A DNA stretch of 6,681 nucleotides from a bacterium (GTDB taxonomy: Bacteria > UBA6262): contig JAQUQP010000102.1 in the NCBI GenBank assembly GCA_028716025.1, positions 1 to 6,681 of the forward strand, in the 5' to 3' direction. How positions within the stretch are numbered: position 1 is the stretch's first letter; each line of letters opens with the position of its first letter. The translations under genes were made by a program, and so were the position numbers. The notes below the pieces were generated by a model. It had not been told where the DNA came from. It saw nothing but the letters and a program-made list of their open reading frames with translations, and made no database searches. This document shows, piece after piece, positions 1 through 6,681 of the stretch.

Positions 1-1514
1 CTGACTTTGTATTTCTTTTGGATCTCAGTGATCGCCCGCACCGTATCCAGGGTCCCGCCTGGTTCGGCGGAAATAGCCAAAGTGAGGCAATCTATAAAAA
101 CATCACTGCGGGGAATGCCGCAGGCATCAGTCTCCTTAATTATTTTACCGGCGATCTCAACCCTTTTTTGCCAGGTTTTAGGGATACCTTTTTCATCAAT
201 GCACAAGCCGATGATCGCCGCGCCATAGAGCTTGACCAGCGGCAGGATTTTCTTTAACTTCGCTTTTTCACCGGTGACAGAATTCACTAAAGCTTTACCG
301 GGAAACTGTTTCAATCCTTCTTCGATCACTTCCGGATTCGGCGCATCCAGCACGAGCGGCTTATCTACCTGGGAACCCAGGTCCAGGACAATTTTCCTGA
401 TCGACTCTTTCTCGTTTGTTCCTGGTACGCTGACATTGACATCCAGTAAATCACAACCCGCGGAAACCTGGGACCTGGCTTCTGCTAATACCAGGGAAAA
501 GTTCCGGGACTTAATGGCCTCGGCTAAAGCTTTCCTGGCTGTAGGATTGATCCGCTCGCCAATGATGACCGGATAGTTTCCCACTTCTAAAGTTTTTGTC
601 CTTGAAGTTAAATAAGTTTTTTTGTCTTTAGTTTTTGCTTTCACTTTCAGCTTCAAGCTTTCAGCTTTCAGCATTTTTATATGTTCCGGTGTTGTGCCGC
701 AACAACCACCCAGGCACGACATCCCCAGTTTGGCAAATTCTGCGGTAAAAGAAGCAAATTCTTTGGCGGCAAGAGGGAAAACAGTTTTCCCGTTTTCCAG
801 CGTAGGCAAGCCGGCATTTGGCTGGATGATCACCGGGACATTAGCTACGGCTGCAATTTCTGCCGCGACAGCAAGTAATTCCTGCGGCCCGGCGCTGCAA
901 TTCGCTCCGATCACATCAGCGCCTAAAGACTGCATCACAATGGCCGCGGTCTTCGGATCAGTCCCGGTAACAGTCCGCAATTCTTTTTCAAAGGTCATGG
1001 AGGCAATCACCGGCAGACCGGTCTTTTTACTGCCAATAATAGCAGCCCGCATTTCCTGCAGGTCAGTCATGGTTTCTATGATCAGGCAATCACACCCGGA
1101 ATTTTTGAGGAGCCACGCTTGTTCGGCATAGAGGTCCACTGCTTCGCCAAAAGATATTTTCCCGAGCGGTTCAAGTAATTCCCCTAAGCTGCTGATATCA
1201 CCTGCTACCAGGACCCCTTTTGGTTGAGCCGCTTCCCGGGCGATCTTCACCCCGGCAGAAATTAATTTTTCCTGGTCTGCTTCCAGGCCATACCCCTTCA
1301 GTTTCAGGCGATTCGCGCCAAAGGTATTGGCAATAATGACCTGGGCTCCGGCAGCAATATAGGCTTGATGGATTTTCTTGATAATATGGGGATGGGTAAG
1401 ATTATACGTCTCGGGACAAACGCCTTGAGGCAGGTTTTCTCTCTGGAGCATTGTACCCATTGCTCCGTCAAAAATAATGATCTTGTTCTTTTTAAGCAGA
1501 TTTTTGAAAGTCAC
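1..1514 (-). CDS. metH: Cobalamin-dependent methionine synthase, N-terminal part (cut by window edge)
   Basis: MetH moves a methyl group from methyltetrahydrofolate via cobalamin to homocysteine, making methionine. 504 codons are visible and the frame is still open at base 1. Residues ~5-278 are the homocysteine methyltransferase barrel: FDGAMGTMLQ (15-24), ANTFGANRLKL (62-72), then the zinc cysteines Cys206 (GANCSAGP) and Cys271/Cys272 (GGCCGTTP). A Lys-rich linker (~279-310) follows, then the folate-binding domain beginning VIIGERINPTARK (316-328) with LLDVNVSVPG (356-365), VLDAPNPEVIEEGL (388-401) and NSVTGEK (411-417). The cobalamin-binding modules should lie beyond the left edge. The start is GTG (1512-1514), preceded by AAAGGA six bases upstream; an in-frame TAG upstream (1532-1534) excludes a longer start, and the next ATG falls inside the conserved barrel motif. 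Two domains together exclude a plain BHMT-type enzyme. A heptamer repeat encodes part of the linker. Confidence 0.96.
   Translation of the reverse strand, partial: MTFKNLLKKNKIIIFDGAMGTMLQRENLPQGVCPETYNLTHPHIIKKIHQAYIAAGAQVIIANTFGANRLKLKGYGLEADQEKLISAGVKIAREAAQPKGVLVAGDISSLGELLEPLGKISFGEAVDLYAEQAWLLKNSGCDCLIIETMTDLQEMRAAIIGSKKTGLPVIASMTFEKELRTVTGTDPKTAAIVMQSLGADVIGANCSAGPQELLAVAAEIAAVANVPVIIQPNAGLPTLENGKTVFPLAAKEFASFTAEFAKLGMSCLGGCCGTTPEHIKMLKAESLKLKVKAKTKDKKTYLTSRTKTLEVGNYPVIIGERINPTARKALAEAIKSRNFSLVLAEARSQVSAGCDLLDVNVSVPGTNEKESIRKIVLDLGSQVDKPLVLDAPNPEVIEEGLKQFPGKALVNSVTGEKAKLKKILPLVKLYGAAIIGLCIDEKGIPKTWQKRVEIAGKIIKETDACGIPRSDVFIDCLTLAISAEPGGTLDTVRAITEIQKKYKV
637..672. repeat. Degenerate heptamer tract, consensus GCTTTCA, inside the metH linker
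   Basis: On the plus strand the units are GCTTTCA (637), CTTTCA (six bases, 644), GCTTCAA (650), GCTTTCA (657) and GCTTTCA (664), then GC. In the metH frame this encodes residues 281-293, MLKAESLKLKVKA, between the zinc-binding end of the homocysteine domain and the folate domain. The neighbouring sequence continues Lys-rich. The tract is in frame and creates no stop. Confidence 0.75.
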
Positions 1515-1520
1515 TTTCCT

Positions 1521-1526
1521 TCCTTT
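1521..1526 (-). promoter_or_regulatory. Ribosome binding site of metH (GTG start)
   Basis: Minus-strand AAAGGA, followed by a second AGGA, lies six bases before the GTG at 1512-1514. It fixes the start, because the upstream in-frame codon TAG (1532-1534) ends the frame and no ATG is available before the conserved barrel motif. Confidence 0.7.
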
Positions 1527-1549
1527 AAAAAACTATTACGCGGATTTTT

Positions 1550-1577
1550 CTATCAACTATCAACAATCAACTATGAA
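1550..1577. repeat. Four tandem heptamers, consensus CTATCAA, across the activation-gene stop codon
   Basis: On the plus strand the units are CTATCAA, CTATCAA, CAATCAA and CTATGAA, each exactly seven bases with no gaps. The last unit supplies the stop codon (1571-1573) and part of the penultimate codons of the activation gene; the other three fill the 5' part of the 56-base gap to metH. Read on the minus strand the unit is TTGATAG, which repeats a -35-like hexamer. The function is unknown; it could be a leftover of slipped-strand expansion or a family of interspersed short repeats. Confidence 0.8.
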
Positions 1578-2185
1578 CTCTCTTCTTTTCTCACTAATCC
1601 CCAGATCCCAGTTACTGTTTTCTGCGGGCTTAACATATATTGCGAAGAAACTCTTATGCCTAAAGCTTTTGCACCCAACAATTCCAGGATGGTCTTATTT
1701 ACCTTAAGGGGCCAATCGCCATACCCTGGGCTGAACCGCGGCGTGGACTGGTATGGTCCCGCTTGCTGCGTAATTGATATTTGTGCCGCATCAGTCAGGA
1801 CTTCAACTGCTTCACTGCCAACCGCATCCAGGATCACAGCCCTGGTCGGTTCCCCGGCGGAAAACAAACGGGTGATCTCCAGTTCCAGGTCCGTACCGAT
1901 CGTGGTCACAAAGACCACTGCTTTTTCTGCATCCTTGAGCAGCCTGGCAATACTTTTATTTCCAATTATCAGATCAGGTAATTTTATTTTTTTCCCGTCA
2001 TTAGCAAGAATATCAAAAATCTTAAATTTTAACCCTGGAATAACCAGACTATCCCCGGCTTTTATCTGTTCCCGTACCAGCCTGATAATTGAAGCGTCAG
2101 CCTTGGTTTTGCCCAGGTCAAACTTTAAGTACCGTAAAACTTCTTTTTCCCGGATATTGATCTCAAGCTTCAGTGCTTTAGGCAT
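1571..2185 (-). CDS. Stand-alone MetH activation (cobalamin reactivation) domain protein
   Basis: This 204-residue cytosolic protein matches the AdoMet-binding activation domain that E. coli carries at the C-terminus of MetH (Met_synt_B12 family). That domain supplies AdoMet for the reductive methylation of cob(II)alamin when the cofactor is accidentally oxidised. Visible family signatures are FVTTIGTDLELEI (~92-104), the TPRFSPGYGDWPL core (148-160; compare RxxPGY in MetH) and SSQYMLSPQKTVTGIWGLV (180-198), which aligns with the MetH segment ending in a P-x-x-S-V-x-G motif. It is much shorter than the ~330-residue E. coli domain but close to the separate Thermotoga protein TM0269. The ATG is one base after the secF stop and has no good Shine-Dalgarno, so translation probably depends on coupling. 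The metH catalytic gene follows after 56 bases, which supports partnership. The last codons and the stop lie inside a heptamer repeat. Confidence 0.9.
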   Translation of the reverse strand: MPKALKLEINIREKEVLRYLKFDLGKTKADASIIRLVREQIKAGDSLVIPGLKFKIFDILANDGKKIKLPDLIIGNKSIARLLKDAEKAVVFVTTIGTDLELEITRLFSAGEPTRAVILDAVGSEAVEVLTDAAQISITQQAGPYQSTPRFSPGYGDWPLKVNKTILELLGAKALGIRVSSQYMLSPQKTVTGIWGLVRKEESS

Positions 2186-2186
2186 A

Positions 2187-3101
2187 TTACTTTACAGCTG
2201 CCCGTTTTTTAGCTTTCCTGGTCTCCCATTCATACACCAAAGGACTCGCGACAGCGATCGAAGAATAGGTACCGACTATGACACCGATCAGCAAGGCCAG
2301 GGAGAAATCATGAATAACTTCTCCGCCCCAAATGTAGAGGGCAATAAGCACAAAAATGACTGTTGAAGAGGTAATAATGGTCCGGCTCAAGGTATCATTA
2401 ATACTGGTATTGATAATTTCACCCAGTGTTTTAGCGCGCAACAGACGCATATTTTCACGGATACGGTCATAAACTACGATAGTATCATTGATGGAATAGC
2501 CGATCAGCGTCAGCAAAGCAGCGATGATAGTAAGACTGATCTCCTTGTTCATGAGCGAAAAGAAACCAACCGTGATGGTCACATCATGTACCAGGGCAAT
2601 TACACCAGCCACGCCATGAGCCGTTGATTTGAACCTGAAAGCTACATAAACAATAATACCGATCCAGGATAGTATAATCGCCCATAAAGCCTGCTCACTC
2701 AAAGCTTCTCCCACTCTCGGGCCAACCATCTCGGTGCGTTCAACCGCAAAAGAACCTTCTCCCCATTTTGCTTTAAACGCCTGTTCTACCTTATTCGCTA
2801 CTTCAGTCATAGGGATCACTGATTTCTGGATGCGGATAATAAAAACATTTGTATCCAGGAATCCCTGGATCTCGGAATTGACAAAACCATTATCATCCAG
2901 AGTTTTCCTGACTTCATCAGTCGCCGTAGCCTGGTTAAATTTTACCTGGATCAGCGATCCTCCGGTAAAGTCAACTCCCAGCCTGGGACCGCCTTTAGTA
3001 ACCAAGGATACTACCCCAGCCAGGATCATAATGGCGCTAATGGTAAAAAACACCCACCTGAGGCCAATAAAATCTATGTTGGATTTATGAAATAATTGCA
3101 T
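2187..3101 (-). CDS. secF: Protein translocase subunit SecF
   Basis: SecF is the partner of SecD in the proton-driven export motor of the inner membrane. The 304-residue product has TM1 (~15-34), the GVDFTGGSLIQVKF motif (42-55), a short extracytoplasmic P4 domain (~55-125), VGPRVGEAL (127-134) and five further TM helices (~137-156, 163-182, 189-208, 242-258, 267-288). The conserved ALVHDVTITVGFF (169-181) and GYSINDTIVVYDRIRENMR (201-219) are present. Asp206, and Arg240 in LSRTIITSS, match the charged residues implicated in proton coupling in Thermus SecDF (my alignment). The C-terminus is basic (KAKKRAAVK). AGGAGG (3112-3117) overlaps the secD stop codon, so secD and secF are tightly coupled. 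One base separates its stop from the next gene. Confidence 0.98.
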   Translation of the reverse strand: MQLFHKSNIDFIGLRWVFFTISAIMILAGVVSLVTKGGPRLGVDFTGGSLIQVKFNQATATDEVRKTLDDNGFVNSEIQGFLDTNVFIIRIQKSVIPMTEVANKVEQAFKAKWGEGSFAVERTEMVGPRVGEALSEQALWAIILSWIGIIVYVAFRFKSTAHGVAGVIALVHDVTITVGFFSLMNKEISLTIIAALLTLIGYSINDTIVVYDRIRENMRLLRAKTLGEIINTSINDTLSRTIITSSTVIFVLIALYIWGGEVIHDFSLALLIGVIVGTYSSIAVASPLVYEWETRKAKKRAAVK

Positions 3102-3111
3102 GTACGCCCTT

Positions 3112-3117
3112 CCTCCT
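3112..3117 (-). promoter_or_regulatory. secF Shine-Dalgarno overlapping the secD stop codon
   Basis: AGGAGG begins within the secD TAG stop (3116-3118) and lies ten bases before the secF ATG (3099-3101). Ribosomes finishing secD will therefore expose or reuse the site, which suits equal production of the two subunits. Confidence 0.75.
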
Positions 3118-4474
3118 ATATACTCAGTTTCTTAATATCTTTGCCAGCTAAGGCATAGTCAAACACCAGATGTGTAAAAACAATAGCAGTGAACATACTG
3201 ATAACGATACCCAAGGTCAAGGTAACAGCAAATCCCTTAACCGGTCCGGTCCCGAACTGGAACAGGAACGCGGCAGCGATCAAAGTTGTCAAATTCGAGT
3301 CAATGATAGCGCTAAAAGCTTTTTCATATCCAGTGTCAATAGCTACGCGGATGGTTTTCCCAACCCTGAGCTCTTCCCTGATCCTTTCAAAGATCAGCAC
3401 GTTAGCATCAACTGCCATACCCAGAGCCAGGATGACACCGGCAATACCCGGCAAAGTCAATGTGGCATGGAATGCCGCCATGGCTGCCATTAATACGATC
3501 AGGTTCAAGATCACAGCTAAGTTAGCAACCATACCTGATAAACCGTAATAGACCGCCATAAATATTACCACAAACGCTAATCCGATCAAACAAGCTTTCA
3601 ATCCTGCCTTGATCGAATCTTGCCCCAAAGACGGGCCAATGGTCCTGTTCTCAATAATACTCACCGGAGCCGGCAAAGCGCCAGCCCGGAGAACTATCGC
3701 CAAGCCGCTGGCATCTTCCATGGTAAAATTACCTTCAATGATGGCATGGCCATCAGGAATACGTGATTTGATCACCGGCGCAGACTGTACAACGCCATCG
3801 AGCACGATCGCCAGCCTGCGATTAATATTATCCCCGGTCAATTTAGCAAAGTCCTTAGCACCCTGCTCAGTAAAATCTATGCCTATATAAGGCATATTAT
3901 ACTGGCCGCCGATCTTTACTTTAGCATTAGAGAGAGCTGCCCCGGTAAGGGAAGCTTCTTTCTTTAGCAATATATGATCCTCATGCTGGTCTTTAAGCAA
4001 TTCATATCCTTCCGGTACTTTACCCTCAATAGCCTCATTTAATTTCCCGGAATCGTCCACCAACTTGAATTCCAAAAGAGCAGTCTTGCCGATAAGGTCA
4101 ATAGCTCTTTGCGTATCTTTTACTCCCGGTAATTGAACCAGGATCAGGTTATCACCCTGTTTTTGGATCAATGGCTCAGCTACGCCAAATTGGTCAATAC
4201 GGTTGCGCAGGATCTCAATTGCCCGGTCCATAGCGTCATTCAAAGTAGTCCCTTTCGGGATCTTTGTTTTATCCACTTCCAGTACCAGGTGCATACCGCC
4301 TTTCAGGTCCAATCCAAGGTTAATGACCTTGCTGACGATTTTGTCCAGGTTTTTCTCTTTCTCTTCGCGCTGTTCCGGCGTATATCTATACCACTTAACC
4401 GTGGGATATAAATACCAGACCGATAAAGCCATTATTACTAAAACAAGTATCCATTTTATCTGCTTTGCATTCAT
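3116..4474 (-). CDS. secD: Protein translocase subunit SecD
   Basis: SecD works with SecF as an RND-type, proton-driven inner-membrane machine that pulls preproteins out of SecYEG on the far side. The 452-residue product shows TM1 (~8-24), a charged stretch (32-48), the hallmark LGLDLKGGMHLVLEVD (53-68), the extracytoplasmic P1 region with VQLPGV (113-118) and the head region, then IVLRAGALPAPVSIIENRTIGPSLG (260-284) leading into five TM helices (~291-310, 316-336, 341-359, 390-407, 415-436). The GMAVDANVLIFERIREE motif (352-368) contains Asp356, which matches the proton-path aspartate of characterised SecD proteins (my alignment by eye). It is shorter than E. coli SecD (615 aa), as in many non-proteobacteria. 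The ATG is the only plausible start, though its AAAGGAG lies unusually far upstream (14 bases). secF follows after 14 bases. Confidence 0.98.
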   Translation of the reverse strand: MNAKQIKWILVLVIMALSVWYLYPTVKWYRYTPEQREEKEKNLDKIVSKVINLGLDLKGGMHLVLEVDKTKIPKGTTLNDAMDRAIEILRNRIDQFGVAEPLIQKQGDNLILVQLPGVKDTQRAIDLIGKTALLEFKLVDDSGKLNEAIEGKVPEGYELLKDQHEDHILLKKEASLTGAALSNAKVKIGGQYNMPYIGIDFTEQGAKDFAKLTGDNINRRLAIVLDGVVQSAPVIKSRIPDGHAIIEGNFTMEDASGLAIVLRAGALPAPVSIIENRTIGPSLGQDSIKAGLKACLIGLAFVVIFMAVYYGLSGMVANLAVILNLIVLMAAMAAFHATLTLPGIAGVILALGMAVDANVLIFERIREELRVGKTIRVAIDTGYEKAFSAIIDSNLTTLIAAAFLFQFGTGPVKGFAVTLTLGIVISMFTAIVFTHLVFDYALAGKDIKKLSI

Positions 4475-4488
4475 GTCTGCCTGATGTA

Positions 4489-4495
4489 CTCCTTT
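4489..4495 (-). promoter_or_regulatory. Ribosome binding site of secD with unusually long spacing
   Basis: Minus-strand AAAGGAG stands 14 bases before the secD ATG (4472-4474), well over the usual 5-10. No in-frame ATG, GTG or TTG lies between, and the downstream sequence begins directly with the expected SecD N-terminus, so the start stands. A weaker AGGCAG lies closer to the ATG. Confidence 0.5.
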
Positions 4496-4501
4496 CAGAT
4501 T

Positions 4502-5170
4502 TTATAGTAATTTATGGTCGTTGATCATTAGGGAAAAGTTACATTCTAAAAATTTAGCGGCCCGCCTGGATATTACCATCCGGGACAAGAATATCTCAAA
4601 ATATTCCATTACCTGTGAAATGGTCGTATCAATGGTGATCTCCAGGGTAATGATCCTTTTCTCCGCGTCAACGCGCAAGAAAGATTTTTCAGCCGCATAA
4701 TTGACCCGGTCATGAATATCGAACATCACCATGTTCGGATTACGCACACGACTGCGGTGCACGTCGCTCTTATCAGCCAGGATCAAAGCCGCGGCTACGG
4801 CGCTCACCGGATCGCCGATCTCTTCTTCATGGTTACCGATAGCTCCCACTATTTCCGTGATCTCATCTGGATCCATATTAAGGTCACGTAAAACCATAAT
4901 AGCAATATTGGATGATGATATCCCGTGATCTACCCGGCTAATGACATTGCCGACATCATGTAAATACCCTGCTACTGCAGCCAATTCTGCCAGCCGTTCG
5001 GTATATTTCAGGTGCGTCAGTACATTCTGGGCAATATTGGAAACCAGGTTCGCATGTCGGTGCCCATGCTCGGTAAAGCCGATCACTCCTAAATAACGAT
5101 TCGCGCCTTCCAGCAAGGAAACTACTAAGGGGTGTTTTTTCACCGCTGCCAGAGTAGCATTATTACTCAT
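4502..5170 (-). CDS. HD-superfamily metal-dependent phosphohydrolase, substrate unknown
   Basis: The 222-residue soluble protein carries the HD metal-site signature: HGHRHA (His35, His37, His39), YLHDVGN (His71-Asp72), DHG (His82), GNHEEE (His114) and ADKSDVHRSRVR (Asp133, Asp136, His138). This is enough histidine and aspartate for a one- or two-metal phosphohydrolase or phosphodiesterase. It most resembles the uncharacterised stand-alone HD proteins of the COG3294 type, judged from memory of the ADKSDVHRSRVR motif rather than a search. Residues after ~145 form a beta-rich tail that I do not recognise. There is no signal peptide or membrane helix. The start is one base after the yajC stop, with GAGGTG (5181-5186) inside yajC as its ribosome site, so it should be co-translated with yajC and followed by secD. 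A link to secretion is inferred from position only. Substrate could be a nucleotide, cyclic dinucleotide or other phosphoester. Confidence 0.85.
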   Translation of the reverse strand: MSNNATLAAVKKHPLVVSLLEGANRYLGVIGFTEHGHRHANLVSNIAQNVLTHLKYTERLAELAAVAGYLHDVGNVISRVDHGISSSNIAIMVLRDLNMDPDEITEIVGAIGNHEEEIGDPVSAVAAALILADKSDVHRSRVRNPNMVMFDIHDRVNYAAEKSFLRVDAEKRIITLEITIDTTISQVMEYFEIFLSRMVISRRAAKFLECNFSLMINDHKLL

Positions 5171-5171
5171 C

Positions 5172-5477
5172 TTACTTCACCACCTCGACCTTATTTTCCT
5201 GCTCTATATCCTGGGGCTTTTTAACATAGGTAATAGCGTCCTTGGAGAACGTGATCCGTACCTCTTCGTTCACTTTCAGGTCCACCAAGGTTCCCCGCAC
5301 ATTGGAGACTACACCATGGATACCACCGCTGGTGATCACGGCATCCCCTTTTTTTAATTCAGCCAGCATCTGTTTGCGCTCTTTCATCTGCTTTCTTTGC
5401 GGCATCCAGACTACTACATAAAAGATTAGCACAATTATGATCATCATTACCATATTCGGAAATCCTGCTGTCGGCAT
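5172..5477 (-). CDS. yajC: Preprotein translocase subunit YajC
   Basis: YajC is a small inner-membrane protein that associates with SecD and SecF and, through them, with the SecYEG channel. The 101-residue product has the family layout: a short N-terminus, one hydrophobic helix at about residues 9-25, the positively charged MPQRKQMKERKQML segment just after it (25-38), then the soluble domain with LKKGDAVITSGGIHGVV (~41-57) followed by beta-rich sequence ending in a charged tail. A strong AGGAGG (5483-5488) lies five bases before the ATG. The stop is separated by one base from the start of the HD-domain gene, so the two are probably translationally coupled. Its own function in the complex is not essential in E. 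coli and remains poorly defined. Confidence 0.96.
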   Translation of the reverse strand: MPTAGFPNMVMMIIIVLIFYVVVWMPQRKQMKERKQMLAELKKGDAVITSGGIHGVVSNVRGTLVDLKVNEEVRITFSKDAITYVKKPQDIEQENKVEVVK

Positions 5478-5482
5478 TGTTT

Positions 5483-5488
5483 CCTCCT
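5483..5488 (-). promoter_or_regulatory. Consensus Shine-Dalgarno of yajC
   Basis: A perfect AGGAGG on the minus strand, five bases upstream of the yajC ATG and inside the 21-base tgt-yajC gap. It is one of the two best ribosome sites in the window and supports anti-SD initiation in this organism. Confidence 0.8.
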
Positions 5489-5498
5489 GGGAATACGA

Positions 5499-6680
<1,182 letters not shown>

Positions 6681-6681
6681 T

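Noticed and set aside
622..1131. A 169-codon plus-strand open frame.
   Set aside because: It is fully antisense to the homocysteine domain of metH, whose zinc cysteines and barrel motifs are read cleanly on the other strand.
1..1514. metH as a broken or truncated gene.
   Set aside because: The frame is open and well conserved right up to base 1; the missing end is due to the window boundary.
1515..1570. SAM or cobalamin riboswitch before metH.
   Set aside because: The gap is only 56 bases, half of it heptamer repeat, which is too short for either class, and no conserved riboswitch core is visible.
1719..1756. Inverted repeat CCATACC ... GGTATGG as a hairpin or operator.
   Set aside because: The arms are only seven bases with a 24-base loop and lie within the coding sequence of the activation gene, with no T-run. 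It is likely chance.
1365..2366. A 333-codon open frame on the plus strand with an ATG.
   Set aside because: It lies antisense to the metH start, the activation gene and the end of secF, all of which have clear family motifs. The predicted protein resembles no family and has no ribosome site I can see.

Overview
The window is a compact bacterial housekeeping segment in which every supported gene lies on the minus strand. Transcription order, from the right edge to the left, is tgt, yajC, an HD-domain phosphohydrolase, secD, secF, a stand-alone cobalamin-dependent methionine synthase activation protein, and the first ~504 codons of metH, which runs off the left edge. Gaps are 21, 1, 27, 14, 1 and 56 bases. 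No terminator-like structure is apparent between genes, so the window reads as one long operon whose promoter lies beyond the right edge. No stretch over 300 bases lacks a gene.

Region by region: 6635-5499 encodes queuine tRNA-ribosyltransferase. 5477-5172 encodes YajC, and 4474-2187 encodes SecD and SecF; together these form the accessory complex of the Sec translocon. An HD-superfamily hydrolase (5170-4502) sits between yajC and secD and is the least understood gene here. 2185-1571 and 1514-1 encode a split methionine synthase: the domain that re-methylates inactive cob(II)alamin is a separate protein made just before the catalytic polypeptide. The same arrangement is known in Thermotoga (TM0268/TM0269), whereas E. 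coli carries everything on one chain.

The organism is a bacterium of moderate GC content using Shine-Dalgarno initiation and cobalamin. The gene order tgt-yajC-secD-secF is widespread. The split MetH suggests an anaerobic or deep-branching lineage (for example Clostridia, Thermotogae-like groups, or candidate phyla such as Margulisbacteria/WOR-1, Omnitrophota or Elusimicrobiota), but I cannot place it from this sequence alone.

The most unusual feature is a pair of short degenerate heptamer-repeat tracts that share the consensus CTWTCAR on the plus strand. One covers the stop codon of the activation gene and the gap before metH; the other lies inside metH in the linker between its first two domains. 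I found no mobile element, CRISPR array, RNA gene, riboswitch or defence system, and nothing that amounts to a wholly new system.
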